DNA of 64,000 nucleotides, taken from positions 1,550,001-1,614,000 of the forward strand of contig JAUDYN010000004.1 of the NCBI GenBank assembly GCA_030407005.1. Reading direction: 5' to 3'. Below, one piece after another: positions 22,719 to 34,048 of the stretch. Positions within the stretch are counted from its first letter, which is position 1. Each line of letters begins with the position of its first letter. A model generated the notes under the pieces. That model was not told where the DNA came from and did not search any database. It saw only the letters and a program-made list of their open reading frames with translations. Origin of the DNA: Desarmillaria ectypa (lineage: Eukaryota; Basidiomycota; Agaricomycetes; Agaricales; Physalacriaceae). A program made the translations under genes and the position numbers.

Positions 22719-24056
22719 ATGTTGACCAACGACGCTCACGACACAACCTTACCGCAAGAGCTCGTCGACTTCATCGTAGATTTCCTTGAAGACGAGCCGC
22801 CTTCACTTCGAGCGTGTGCCTTAGCTGGTCGCTGTTTTCTGCAACGATGCCGCATGTATCTGTTTCGCACAGTACAGTTTACGGACAATACTTCGTCCGG
22901 GTGTTTCCTTCCCTTGCTTCTGTCACCCCATATTCCACCTCTGGTGCAAGAAATACTCATCATCGGTTCCGGTACGACTACAAAATATCAGTGGACAACC
23001 TCATGATGTATTGCCATCTGTGCTTGACTCCTTTGTAAACGTTGAGGCTGTCGGTATTCTATCTTGCCGTTTCGACTCGGTTGCCACCATTCAGAAATTA
23101 CACACTTTGTCGTCAAAAGCAGTCCACATGCTTCGGCTTGACATGCTCCAATTTGAGCGCATGGGGGATTTCTTTTCGTTGCTCCAATGCTTCCCCTCTT
23201 TGCGCCATCTCCTTTTAGGTTCCGTGTATGTCCGGTTCAACGAGCAGAATCTTATCTCTCCCTCGCAGCCTGTACTGCTCGATACTCTCGAAGTGCCATT
23301 CCACCTGTCATTGACTTCCGTCCCCACTGTCGGCCTACTTCTCGATCCCCAATCACCCATCACTTTGAGCCATCTCAAATCTTTACGAATTGCACGTCTA
23401 AGTCTCAATGATCTTCCAATAATCTTATCTTTGATGGAAGCATCGCGTGCCACGCTCGTAGACCTCCTCCTTGGGCCAATTCGAATGGTGTCTGCTTCCG
23501 ACCTAGGTACGACCGGAGCCAGATCCTTTTACCTCAGGCTATTCACCTTTATCTAGACTTGACTCGTCACCCGACGGTACTCCCATTGTATCATGTCAGA
23601 TGTTTGCAGATCCAGATATCCGACGGTGTTTTACATCGCCGGCTATTCAAGTGGTGGACAAATGTTTTTCAAATGAGCGAAGAGGATTGGTGTCTGGAAG
23701 ACGTCACCATTAGACTGCGGCGCGATGGTAACACGCGTACATTCCATGATATCCATCAGTGGTCCTTGCTTGATGCTGCATTCACCCGATCGTGCATGAG
23801 GGAATTATGCGCTGTCAAAATCCATATCTCCTATCCGCCTCGGTCTCTTACCCCAGAGATTATTGTATCTGAGCTGCCCGGTCTCATAAGACACGCGTGC
23901 CCTTCCATGGTTGCGAAGGCTCTCCTTCATGTGGAACTAAATGGTATGTCAGTTTTCTTCACGTATGTAAGTGCGAAACTGAGAGTTTTCCAAAGATTGG
24001 TAGCAAGTAACGGCATATTTGTACGGTCTTCGGGTCCCTGCTGTTCTGGCCGTTAA
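22719..24056 (+). pseudogene. F-box-type protein gene with a probable frame break
   Basis: From the ATG at 22719 the protein starts MLTNDAHDTTLPQELVDFIV, the usual agaricomycete F-box entry, and LRACALAGRCFLQRCR fits the rest of the motif. Leucine-rich, beta-rich sequence follows (HLLLGSVYVRF, SHLKSLRIARLSL). The first frame ends at a TGA at 23004-23006, while similarity continues one base out of phase from about 22990 (QPHDVLPSVLDSF). Only an implausible 20-bp GT-AG intron would bridge this. A normal 55-bp intron joins DLGT-side and LTRHP-side exons near 23506. Either a one-base lesion makes it a pseudogene or the sequence has an error. F-box proteins select targets for SCF ubiquitin ligases; the target here is unknown. 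Confidence 0.6.
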
Positions 24057-24524
24057 TGAACCTCGTTTGTTTTGATTGGATGAAATGTACTGCATCATTG
24101 GGATGGTTTGTGGGATTATAGGCTTCAACAATCAAGGTCGTAATACAAAGCTGATATCGGGCCATGTATCACAATTCTACCAGCTGAATCCGTTTCCTTG
24201 GGTTATACTGCATTCACGACTACGGTACCGAGCACTTTCGGGCTTCTATGTTAAATTCCCCTCATATGACCTACCGTACATATGCGGTCCCGGACAAACA
24301 TAACACAAAAACGTCGGTGATAAGATTTAATTTTTGTAGACAGCGTACTCCACACAATGCAGGCAGTCTATCGCTGATCTTATTTTTAATTTTCTCTACA
24401 GGTAATGAATGCTGTATTCTCTTGGCATAGAGCAGAGCATCGGAGGGTATAAAAGAGCCTGCAATTCATCGACAATTTCATCAAGTCGAACAGCTCTCAG
24501 TTGTACAGTCTTACTCATCTCACA
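24057..24524. other. Intergenic region, hydrophobin promoter
   Basis: The stretch holds the upstream region of the hydrophobin gene, including its TATA element at 24448-24455. Nothing else was recognised. Confidence 0.6.
24448..24455 (+). promoter_or_regulatory. TATA box of the hydrophobin gene
   Basis: TATAAAAG lies 77 bp upstream of the hydrophobin ATG, a normal distance when a short leader of about 40 bases is allowed. It fits the strong regulated expression usual for hydrophobins. Confidence 0.65.
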
Positions 24525-25034
24525 ATGTTCTCTCGTATCTCTGCCTTCACTCTTCTCGCTTTAGCCGCATTCGCTGCTGCCCAGAAGACCAACACCACCG
24601 TCACCGGTGGGAAGTGCAACACTGGTTCTCTCCAGTGCTGCAAGTCTGTTCAGAACGTGAGGCATTTTCTATCTATGGAATGACTTCTACTCAAACTAAT
24701 TCCCGCACCCTCATTATAGCCCAAGTCTTCCGCTGCCCAAGAGGCCTTGGGTCTCCTTAACATCCCCGTTGGTGAAATCACTGCCGATGTGTAGGTCTTC
24801 AGATATGAGTTATCAAGGCATTTCTGATAAATTCGCAGTGGTCTGACTTGTGACCCCATCACCGTCATTGGGCTCGGAACTAACCAGTGCACTAGCCAGC
24901 CCGCTTGCTGCGAGAAGAACAACTTCGTGAGTTATAATCTATGTGGGTGTGGGTATTGCGTGAACTGACAGGGAACGGTTTTACAGAACGGCGTTGTTGC
25001 TCTCGGATGCACCCCCGTCAACTTGGGACTCTAA
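24525..25034 (+). CDS. Class I hydrophobin
   Basis: Four exons (24525-24656, 24720-24790, 24839-24926, 24987-25034) encode 112 residues. A signal peptide (MFSRISAFTLLALAAFAAA) is followed by eight Cys in the hydrophobin order: one single, a CC pair, two singles, a CC pair and a single. The CCKSVQN spacing and hydrophobic loops such as DPITVIGLG point to class I. Secreted hydrophobins assemble at air-water interfaces and coat aerial hyphae and fruit bodies. All Cys are present and the signal peptide is clean, so the gene looks functional. Confidence 0.97.
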
Positions 25035-25614
25035 GCGCGCTCATGGTGTTTTGGTGTCAATCTTTTTTTGTTTTTTTTCTGTTTCAAGTACGGATTGGCA
25101 TAGGATGTTAGACAGCTTTTCATAATACCGCTATTCATGCGATACCTTTTAGATTTATTTTCTTAACATGTATACGTTTTTGCCTTCATCTAAGCGAGAG
25201 TATTCAAGACAACGCGTATTGAGAAGGTAAAAGAACACCCGACTTCGGTGTTTTCGCCAGGACTAGACGACGTTGTCAGCACCAGTGAGTTTAAAGTCAT
25301 GACTTTGTCAGTGTAGCCGAGCATGATATTGTTATCCGTTATTCCTGTCCCTACCTACTACCGATACGTAGCGGATGAATATGCATTGTCTATCGTACAA
25401 ACCCTATGAAACTGGTAGCAAAAAAACGGTATTTTACAAAAGCAACCAACACTGATTTTACGAAAGGAACATGGTATCAAAGCAAGCACATATACAAAAA
25501 ATATATAAATAGGACCTAGGAAAGGGTATCGAAATTATTCAAAAAGCAGCCATAAATACAGATGTCAGAAGATGCCGGAGATATCGAATACAGATGGATA
25601 TAAGGAAAAGGGAA
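25035..25614. other. Intergenic region
   Basis: This gap lies between the 3' ends of two convergent genes and should hold both terminators. It contains AT-rich, A-run segments near 25420-25520. No gene or repeat was seen. Confidence 0.6.
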
Positions 25615-27378
25615 TTATTCCTTGGGTGCGGCAACGACCGTACTCCTGGGTGAAGTCCCACCTATCGTCTTGACGAGCCTGGAAATGGCATCGCCCGTGA
25701 GAACAGGCCGAGAAGCATGGTGCAGCCGGTGATTATCCACTGTGGGAGGAGAAGAATGAGTCCGTGCGTGGTAGCCATCCTGCACGAATCCCCGACGCGG
25801 TGTTGACGCACCCGAACGCGCGTGCCGGGGATTGAGGTGCATAGGAGAAGGGTGGTGCATGGGAGGCTGGCGACCGACAGTGAAATTACGGTTGTGAGTG
25901 GGGTTGAATGCATGCGGTCCGTTGCGTGAGGCGGCGTAGGTGGTGATGTCGCTGGGAGCTGATATTGGTTCGCCAGGCTTGGGTGCATGTATGGAAGCTT
26001 CGAGACCGGGTTTCGGGAGATTAATGACTGGGAGGGGCTTGGGTTGTGATGGTGCATGTATAGATTGATGAAGGTCTGATTGGCTGTTTTCGGTAGTAAT
26101 AGAGGTTTCTGTGACATTAGGTTGTTCGGTTGGTTTGGACTGCTCGACTGGCTTTGGCTGTTCTGTAGGTTTAGATGATATTTTGTTCTTGGGCGGCGTA
26201 GGATTGCGCATAGGCATAGCGCCTCGCCGCGAGTTGACTGATACAACCGACGAAGCAGGTTTGGGAGGTAAGGAAGGGTGAAGGGGTGCCCTAGGTGTAT
26301 CAGCAACAGGAATGCTAGGTTTGGGTTTAAGGGACTCTGATTCAGAGACTGCAAGAATATCATTAGGGGGAGGCACGCTCACGGCGGCTACGTCAGCTTC
26401 CTTTGACGATACCTCTTCTTCTTTCTTTGATTTCTGCGAGAGCACACTGTCCATCTGCTGTGGACTGCCTGAGCTGGGCGGGTATATTGACGCCATGGAC
26501 GGCGACAATCCATCGTGCTCGGCAAACGTGGGCTTGGAAACCAGATCAGGAAGAGGTGTCAGGCCCTCAACAATGATAGGAGATATCGCTGAGTCTTGGG
26601 GCTCTGAAGGGACTTCAGGCTTGACGCCCCAATCATCTAGATCAGGCAGCGTGTCGTCCTCGTCTCCAGCCCAGTCAATGTGACTACCTGGAGTTGTGGG
26701 TCGAGCCTCCGCCATTGCAGAAGCTCGAACACGCTCCACAAGTGCATCGATATCATGGCGAACATCTAGGTGATTGACATTGCTTGGGGAAGGTGAGGCG
26801 GCTTTTAAGGGCGCGTTGAGCGGAGCTGGGCGATTCCATTGCTTTGATGGCCGTTCACTGGCAGCCGGTGGTGCGTTGATTTTCGGCACATCTTTTGGAG
26901 CTTTCGGCTGGTTTTGTGGGCGCTGACGGCGGTTTGAAGGGCGGGAAGCTGTCGTGGGGGTTGGAGGAACGTCTGTTGAAGGAGCCGGAGGATTGGCAAG
27001 GCTGTTTCGTGAAGGACGCCTTGAAGAGCTTTTTCCTTTAGTTGACGTCGGCGTCACAGGTGATGTTGTTGAAAGTTGTTTCTGTGTTGTAGTAAGTTTC
27101 GGTGGTGTTGCCTTCGTCGGTCGAGTCAATGGCGGCGGCGTCACTTCAGTGTCTGTTGCAGTTTCCGCTGGCTGGAAAGTTCCTCCTCCGCTTCCTCTTC
27201 CGCCTCCACGTCCCCCGCCTCTCCCGCCCCTTCCGCCGTTGCCTCTCCGCCCTCTTCCGATCCCAGAAAAGGCTGAACCAGGTTCGCCATTTCGGGACCA
27301 GCCTCGCGTCCCTGATGCGGAAGGTCCTCCAGAGACTGGTCCGTTGGCAATGGGGCGTGGAGGAGCTGGAGTAGCCAT
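25615..27378 (-). CDS. RGG-box, Pro-rich disordered protein
   Basis: A single uninterrupted frame of 587 codons starts MATPAPPRPIANGP. Residues 40-66 are an RGG/GRGG tract typical of RNA-binding or phase-separating proteins. The rest is low-complexity Pro/Ser/Thr sequence with one conserved-looking acidic block, SHIDWAGDEDDTLPDLDDW, near residues 231-249, and a basic C-terminus (SRLVKTIGG). Tandem KPTEQPKPVEQ-like units occur near residue 400. No catalytic domain is visible. A role in RNA metabolism is an inference from the RGG tract. It is transcribed divergently from the SmG gene. Confidence 0.85.
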   Translation of the reverse strand: MATPAPPRPIANGPVSGGPSASGTRGWSRNGEPGSAFSGIGRGRRGNGGRGGRGGGRGGGRGSGGGTFQPAETATDTEVTPPPLTRPTKATPPKLTTTQKQLSTTSPVTPTSTKGKSSSRRPSRNSLANPPAPSTDVPPTPTTASRPSNRRQRPQNQPKAPKDVPKINAPPAASERPSKQWNRPAPLNAPLKAASPSPSNVNHLDVRHDIDALVERVRASAMAEARPTTPGSHIDWAGDEDDTLPDLDDWGVKPEVPSEPQDSAISPIIVEGLTPLPDLVSKPTFAEHDGLSPSMASIYPPSSGSPQQMDSVLSQKSKKEEEVSSKEADVAAVSVPPPNDILAVSESESLKPKPSIPVADTPRAPLHPSLPPKPASSVVSVNSRRGAMPMRNPTPPKNKISSKPTEQPKPVEQSKPTEQPNVTETSITTENSQSDLHQSIHAPSQPKPLPVINLPKPGLEASIHAPKPGEPISAPSDITTYAASRNGPHAFNPTHNRNFTVGRQPPMHHPSPMHLNPRHARSGASTPRRGFVQDGYHARTHSSPPTVDNHRLHHASRPVLTGDAISRLVKTIGGTSPRSTVVAAPKE

Positions 27379-27644
27379 GCCCTATAATAGGTATTAGGAC
27401 CCAAGAATACAAATCAAAACTGGAAGATTGGAAGACTGCGTGAGCTGAGAATTTTTGAAAAGGAAAGTAGTCGACTTCACCGTGACAGACGGTGTGCAGC
27501 ACGCTAAACAGGTGCGCAATAAGAAATATTACAGACCGGAAGGATGATAGGAGCGAATTTGCGACAGTGTGAGAGTCCTTTTGTGGGGCACAGGTTGATG
27601 TCAAACACGCGACAACAGCATACACTCCTTCAGCAGCAACCATC

Positions 27645-27974
27645 ATGTCCAAGGCAAGCCAACCAGAGCTGAAAAAGGTATTCTATCGTAGTTTCTATTT
27701 CTTGCTAAACTCATTTTGCCCTAGTTTATGGACAAAAAATTGTTCGTCCATCTGCAAGGCGGCCGTAACGTGAGCGGAACGTTGCGAGGATACGATCTTT
27801 TCTTGAACTTGGTCATCGATGATGCGCTGGAAGAAACGACTCCTGGTCAAAAGCACCCCATTGGTACCGTTGTATGCACACTCTGGTTACTTGGTTATAT
27901 GATATACTCATATCGAAAAGGTCATCCGCGGAAACAGTGTTACGTCGATGGAAATTTTAGAGGTGATAAGATAG
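27645..27974 (+). CDS. SMX2: Small nuclear ribonucleoprotein G (SmG)
   Basis: Three exons (27645-27677, 27725-27871, 27921-27974) give a 77-residue protein, normal for SmG. The Sm1 motif ([18 protein letters not shown], with NLVIDDA) and the Sm2 motif ([13 protein letters not shown]) are intact. SmG is one of seven subunits of the ring that binds the Sm site of the U1, U2, U4 and U5 snRNAs in the spliceosome. The last exon reads straight into a TAG after EVIR, so no further exon is needed. The symbol follows the yeast name for SmG. Confidence 0.95.
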
Positions 27975-28254
27975 CAGAGGAGATGTACGACATATATATG
28001 TGTACGGGAGAGGTATGCTGCTGTCTAAAACTATTCTTCTTCATGAATTCATTGTGTTGGTTTGCCTGAAGATGATCTGTGTTCGTGAATTTTCCGTGGG
28101 CGGTTCGGTATCAGTATCAGTATGAAACTATGTTTGCCGCGACCGCTGACTCCATTTCCATCTGAATCTGTATTACTCCAACACTCTCATAATGAATACC
28201 TGTACTTCAGCCATACGCGTCCTGTAGCCACAAAAGTAAATCAGGGTAATAGGA
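27975..28254. other. Intergenic region
   Basis: A short gap between SmG and the PPR-like gene on the same strand. It probably holds the SmG terminator and the next promoter. If the second gene starts at its internal Met (28360), the gap is about 385 bp. Confidence 0.5.
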
Positions 28255-30345
28255 ATGCATGTTTTTCGTCATACGCGTTGTTTGGTTGCAGCTCTCAAAT
28301 ATAATTTGATCCAAAATTTCGACTTGAAGCCGACTTGTCACGACGGGACGGTCGCTGAAATGCGCAGATGCCTTTCAGCTGGCTCCTCCATTCTTTCCTC
28401 GTATCGCGGTCATAGTGCAGGCCATTTGTCCCGTCGACGATACGTAGCAGTTGCTGTCAACGATGTCCACGACCACAACCTGAAGGAACAACTGACATCC
28501 TTCCACGAGAAGGAGAAGCTGGACAGGCTCTGGCTCAATCTTGAGCACAACAAAAATCCGACTCGTACTTGGGAGACATATTTGCGCGCCGTCAACCAAC
28601 TAGGAACCACCAACATCCCCCTTCATTTCCACCAGAGAGCTTTGCGTGCATGCACGGTGCCTACGGAGAAGCTTCGCAGTGCAGCGGACCGTCGGACTGC
28701 CACTAAGCACCCACCAGCATCCCACACCTATGAGACTCGGTTCCAGTTGATCCTGGCCAATATCCGTGCCTTGGGACAGAAACCGGACTTGGAGGATTAC
28801 AACTTTCTCTTGGAACAGTTTGCCGCAGCTGCTCATCCTGTAGCGGCGCTAAATACGTTGAAGGAGATGATTTTATTTGGCGTTACTCCCCGGTCCAGGA
28901 CTTACGGTCTATGTCTCCAGGCCATCGCGCACCGGCTGAGCCTCCCTGTCCGGAAGGACGACCTTGATGTTCGAAACGACGTGTCTCATGCCCAGATGAA
29001 GGAAATATTGGAAGTTATGCGAGTCATGGAAAAGCCACTTACAGCCGTCAACTTTGGCTTGACCCTTCGCATTATGACCAAGACGACCTCCGTGGACACC
29101 GTCAACTGGTATGTTCAGTGGGGATATGGAATAGATCTTTCCTTCCCGGACCGTCCCGCTCTCGCATACCAGGGCTTGGCCGGGTCGCCCCCTGCTTTAC
29201 CCAAACCTGTCAATTTCACCACTGCCGCGCTCAACAATATCGTCGATATGCTTGGCCAAACGGGAAATGTGTCCAAACTCGCCCAGGCTTTTGAGGTCCT
29301 TACCGTACCGATCCCCAAGAGTGCCCAGTTCATGGCTTCTAGTTTCGATGATGACGATGATTGGGGTGTTTCAACGCCGTCCCCAGAGCCGTCGTACCAT
29401 TACCCCCACGCGTCCCCAAACACGACTACTTACAACCTTCTCATACGCCACGTCTCCAAGGCAGGACACGCCATCCTTGCTCGTCACTATCTCGTCCAGG
29501 CTATCCACTTAGAGCGAGAAGTCGCCCATCAGACACGCATAGAGGTCCTGACCAAACCATTACACCAAGCACGGGCTCCCCATTTCGCCATCAACAAGGG
29601 AACTATACTCCCCGTGTTTGGCCTAAGCAACCGCGACAAAAATGTGGGACTCATGCGGTGGGTCCACTCAAAGATGCCCAATCTTCTCAAACGGAAACGC
29701 GCTGAGCTCACGTTCTTCAACAACTTCCGACGCGGCAAGATCGCCAAAAACCAGTGGCCGATAATCACTACTGGTCCCGCCAGTACCTCCTCCTCTTCAG
29801 AGCAGACCCCAGTGGATTCATCGTCCAATCTCTTCACCCGCGTCAAGTCAGCACTAGGCATTAACCCTGTGTTCGACGTGGATCTCGACAACGAAACACC
29901 CGCCATCCAGCCCACGCCCGTCAAATACATCGATCTCGATCTGTACATCCGGATATTGGAACGCGACATCAAAGAGATCGACGAGCTCCGCGCGCACGTC
30001 GAGATCATCCTGGCACGAACGATACAGCGCGTCAAAGAGCGCCTGGGTCGGCGCGTGTGGAAGGGGAAGAATATCTATACCATGACAGGACGGCGGAGGA
30101 ATAACGTGACGAGGGACGAGTGGCGGGGTATAGCCAACTTCAAGCCAAAGGTGGAGGATAACGAGCGGTATGTTCCCGGGAGGGTGAATATGAGGAGGTT
30201 GAAGGAGATTATGTGGAATAGGAAGACGCTGAGGAAGTTTGTTGAAAATCGGCGGAGGCGGGGGAAGTATGTTCCACTGAAGGGCCAGTTGAAGCAGCAG
30301 GTGTATCGAGAAAATATGAGGTTCTATGTTCAGCAGGGCATCTAG
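28255..30345 (+). CDS. PPR-like mitochondrial protein
   Basis: One intron-free frame of 696 codons. An internal Met (28360, MRRCLSAGSSILSSYRG) followed by a basic, Ser-rich stretch looks like a mitochondrial presequence and may be the true start. The body is helical, with repeat-like units such as LEDYNFLLEQFAAAAHPVAA, TYGLCLQAIAHRL, LNNIVDMLGQTGNVSKLAQA and TYNLLIRHVSKAG, matching the helix pairs of pentatricopeptide repeats. The C-terminal 130 residues are very basic. PPR proteins bind organellar RNA, for stability or translation. The specific target is unknown. Confidence 0.8.
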   Translation: MHVFRHTRCLVAALKYNLIQNFDLKPTCHDGTVAEMRRCLSAGSSILSSYRGHSAGHLSRRRYVAVAVNDVHDHNLKEQLTSFHEKEKLDRLWLNLEHNKNPTRTWETYLRAVNQLGTTNIPLHFHQRALRACTVPTEKLRSAADRRTATKHPPASHTYETRFQLILANIRALGQKPDLEDYNFLLEQFAAAAHPVAALNTLKEMILFGVTPRSRTYGLCLQAIAHRLSLPVRKDDLDVRNDVSHAQMKEILEVMRVMEKPLTAVNFGLTLRIMTKTTSVDTVNWYVQWGYGIDLSFPDRPALAYQGLAGSPPALPKPVNFTTAALNNIVDMLGQTGNVSKLAQAFEVLTVPIPKSAQFMASSFDDDDDWGVSTPSPEPSYHYPHASPNTTTYNLLIRHVSKAGHAILARHYLVQAIHLEREVAHQTRIEVLTKPLHQARAPHFAINKGTILPVFGLSNRDKNVGLMRWVHSKMPNLLKRKRAELTFFNNFRRGKIAKNQWPIITTGPASTSSSSEQTPVDSSSNLFTRVKSALGINPVFDVDLDNETPAIQPTPVKYIDLDLYIRILERDIKEIDELRAHVEIILARTIQRVKERLGRRVWKGKNIYTMTGRRRNNVTRDEWRGIANFKPKVEDNERYVPGRVNMRRLKEIMWNRKTLRKFVENRRRRGKYVPLKGQLKQQVYRENMRFYVQQGI

Positions 30346-30849
30346 CCGTTGATGCTATCTGTGTGTGCGTGTTTTTTTGTATCCGTCTGACGGTCATGGT
30401 TAATGCTGATTCCAGACATTTCCTCTGGATATCGCGCCGAGATGGTGGTGGTACCGCTATGGTAGCTCAAGGCTCCGTTATTCAGCCAGCGTTTGCTCCG
30501 AGAGCAGGACGTTCCTTGTTTGCGTGCCTCATAGTTGAAGCAAACGGTGTGGAGGTGGAGTTGGAACTGTAGGGATTGTCATCGAGGAGCTGTGACATAC
30601 AAAAAGCCTGGCGGCCTGTGATGTGTACAGAGTAGTGCCAGAAATTCTTTGTTGCCTACTACGGGAAACACTTATGGTACCGACTGTTTCTCGTATCAAC
30701 ATCCAACTGTACTCTACGTAACTTCCGAATGCTCGATCCTAAGGCGTCAGACTTGAGTAAGAGTTACGCGGCATTCAGCTGCATACAGTGAATTCAAGCA
30801 TTGAGGCCAATATTCCACAGTACACTGATAATACAAAGTATAAAAACAT
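30346..30849. other. Intergenic region between convergent genes
   Basis: About 500 bp between two 3' ends. A 69-codon plus-strand frame at 30363-30572 has no features. No terminator hairpin is expected for RNA polymerase II genes, and none was seen. Confidence 0.5.
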
Positions 30850-33390
30850 TTAAGCGTTGATATTAAAAGCTGTGCTACGCCATCCTTTCGCCTTCTTCTC
30901 CTGCGCGGTCTTTTCCTCAACCCTTTGCATGAAAGACTGGAACTGCTTTTTCCCTTCCCTCGCCATGGCCTCCACATCCCGCTTCAAGCCCGTCGCCTCT
31001 TCCCGTCCTGCTTCTCTCACGGCCTGGGCATCCTCAGCACCAACCTCACCAGCCAACTGATCTTTCAGACTCGTAGACGCTATACCCAATGGTCCCTTCT
31101 TCTCTCCAGAGAGGATTTGTGGCTCCGCACCCATCGCGAGGGCTTTGTCTTTCCCTCCTTCGACAACCACCCCAGTACCTGTCCCTATGGCCTGCCAGCC
31201 CGTCATCTTCCTCAGCCTTCCTAGCTCAGACCACATCGCAGCAGATAGAGCGCTCCCGATCCCCATGCCGCCATCAGTGAACACTTCTGCCCGCTTCGAA
31301 ACGTCCCATGCAATCCCGTCAGCCCATTCGATAACGCCCCTGATCTGCTCTGTCAGTGCACGCTCAACTGCCTCACGGAAACGCAAGGTGACCAAGGGCT
31401 TAAATATGCTCAATAGCATCGAGTGGTTGGATTGGGTGATCGTTAAGCCAACGTCCTGTGTGATGTCCACTCGTACTTGCTCGATGACGTGGAAGGCCTG
31501 ACGAAGTTCACGTTCTCTGATACAAGCACCACGCTTGAGCTCTGTCTCTTCGGCGGCAGGGATGAGGCGGAGCTTGAGGTCGATGTCGATGCCTTTTGGG
31601 GGAAGAGTGAAGGAGACAAGGCCAGAATAGTCGCTCGGAACAACGGAAGCTCGTTTATCTCGATAGAAGAATGAGACCTTATCTAGAGCAAGTTGTATGG
31701 CTTGAACACGAATGTGTGTGAGTGTACCGATGGCGGTACGCGTGGGAGCATTAGCGGAAACCGTGTTGATATCGATATCTGTAATGTTTCGAATGTAAAT
31801 GTGGGATGGCTGAACATTGAAAGATGAAATATCGAGGTTTTCAAGAACGAGCTCAGAGTCCTTATCGATGTACTCCGTCCTAAATGATCCTTAGAGAAGG
31901 ACTGAGATAGTGACAGGGAAACATACCTTGGAATCGGAAATCCCTTCATGAATGTCAACGCACGGGGTATGTAAACTTGGAAGATATCACGCCAGAACCA
32001 TGACGCCCGTTCCATGGCTGCATGCAAGCCCGACTTGGCCTCCGATCCGGCTTCAACAAGCCCATCTTCAATCGCCTTTCCAAGCTGAACGTGCGCGTCA
32101 CGCAAGCGCTTTGTATCTTTATCCTGGCTCAACGCCGCCTCGAAAGCGCTGAGCTCGTTTCTGAATGCTCCATAATGCGTCTTCCATTTCGAGTCCTCGA
32201 CGAAGAGTTTTTTCCATCGCGTCCGCAGTTCCTTCTTAGCTTGCTCAAGGTCTTCGCTCTGCATATACCCAGCGTCGTTGATCGTCTTTCGGATAACTTG
32301 GAAGAACTCCTGGAACCATTTTTGGAGGTCCTTATCTTCACGTACATCGATGGCGCATTGCTTAGCCTTGGCGAACAAGTCATTGAGAGACCGGTTATTG
32401 GCGAACCGTTCGACTAGGGTCTTCAATTGCTTCAAAGCTTTGGAAACATGCTTCTCGGGTGTCATGTCGTTTATGAATGAATCGAGGTCGGCGGTAGTTA
32501 TGCCTTGAGTTTTGGAGAGCCACTTTTCCACCGTATCGAGGAATGTATTTACAGCTGAACGGTATTCTTCATCATTCTGAGCCTGTTCGCAGGCCTGGTA
32601 TCAGAGTCAGAAGATTGATGCGATGCACCAGCAGTAGTACATACCCTTCGGAAAGCATCCTTGAGCCTATCACCTGTTCTATCTGCCAATTCTTCCGCTT
32701 TGTCCTTTGCTTCCTGCCCAGCGCCAATCACTGTCGCGCCGGTATCCTTCAAAGAGTCCATCGTGTGCTCGAACTGAACCTTTACATCTTTCTCTTCTTC
32801 CTCCATTCTCTCCTTGTCTCTGCCGAGGGCATCACGCTTACCTTCCTGCACCTCGTGCTCAACTTCCCTCAGACTATCCTTTGCGCGAGCCGCTTGGTCC
32901 TCCACCATTTCAGCGGCATCAGCAAGAGAAGATCTGGTAAATGAGGCAAAGTCTCGAAAGACGAACAAGCCTTCTGAAGAGATACTGGACCACGCAATTT
33001 GGAGCAGTTTTCGCAACGCCTTTCGAAATTTCTCGACGTCCTGTGCGGCTTCGTCGGTGTCTACGATGTCTGAAGGAGTTGAAGTCGAAATTTCGCCCTC
33101 AGAGAGATGCCAGATGGCTTCTTGAAGCAAATCATCGCCTACGACGACATCAAAAGACAATTTTGACGATGTGAAGGATGCGTACTGTTTTTGTTCGAGC
33201 CTAGAGTCTTGTAAGCATCCAAGACGCTGCCTACATATCTCATCATGACTCTTCCCTGGGAGCTGAGGTGACCGGGTTCCATCTGTGCCAGTGCATTGGC
33301 CTTTATCCAGTCATTGAAGGCGTTGAGTTGATCTTGAGAGGGTAATTTGCCTGCATTCAATGCAGCGAGAACACTTGTAAGACGATCCAT
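30850..33390 (-). CDS. HAM1-like (BPI/LBP-related) conserved fungal protein
   Basis: Four exons (33186-33390, 32645-33138, 31927-32582, 30850-31879) give exactly 794 residues. The start MDRLTSVLAALNAGKLPSQ and LSSQGRVMMRYVGSVLDAYK match the N-terminal domain of the fungal HAM1-like family. Long helical, charged segments follow (EEEEKDVKVQFEHTM, ELRTRWKKLFVEDSKWK). A beta-rich block then starts DSELVLENLDISSFNVQ with HIYIRNITDIDINT, the lipid-binding-like fold of the family, and the C-terminus is helical again. The family is widespread in filamentous fungi and its biochemical role is not established; membrane or lipid association is inference. Confidence 0.85.
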
Positions 33391-34048
33391 TCTTGGCGGT
33401 AAGGGAGTAACCCATATTGAACAGATTTATGGGAAATATATGGCGATCCAAGTAGGTAGTATGTCATTAACGAGTAATGTGGTGTGTCTAGGATGACGAC
33501 GGGAGCGTCATAAAACCGGGCCGCAGTTCACGAGCACGTGCAACTTAAAGTTCAAAATTTGAAGTTGAACCAAAGTTGGAACTTGTTACTTGAGCCGAAC
33601 TGCGTGGTTACACGTTGGTCGGCTACTTTTGAGTTCCGTCTCATGATATTATCTTCTGAGCACAAGGGTGAACCGTTTATCGGTGGGTTAGCTCACGGCA
33701 TCGTTCATTACAGGCATGTTCAAAGCAATGTTATCTCACTGTAAACATGCGACTCTCCGACTCGGTGTTCTCGAAGACGTGAAGACGGAGAAACGTACAA
33801 GCGGTCTTTTCTAAATTTTCACAAGTTCACTCTTCAAGCTTCCGACACCTATTGTCACCTGTAGCAGGGGCCTTCTCCACACTGCGCCTCACTGTCATCG
33901 CTCCCCGGATACGTAATCATCCGATTCGGACACGTTCTCGAAGTTATGTTTTCATCGCCAACTGCGCGAATCCAAGCTTAAACAGACCACTTTTCATTCT
34001 GTCTGTAACCACCATCTACTCCCCCCGACTTTTGTTCTCCTTTTACCA
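33391..34048. other. Intergenic region with divergent promoters
   Basis: This 658-bp gap separates the HAM1-like gene from the disordered-protein gene. Pyrimidine-rich segments occur just before 34049. No other feature was seen. Confidence 0.6.

Noticed and set aside
26954..27397. 147-codon plus-strand frame rich in Pro and Leu
   Set aside because: It is the reverse complement of the RGG tract of the minus-strand gene.
29529..30035. 168-codon minus-strand frame inside the PPR-like gene
   Set aside because: It is a shadow of a long intact plus-strand frame, with no domain and no splice context.
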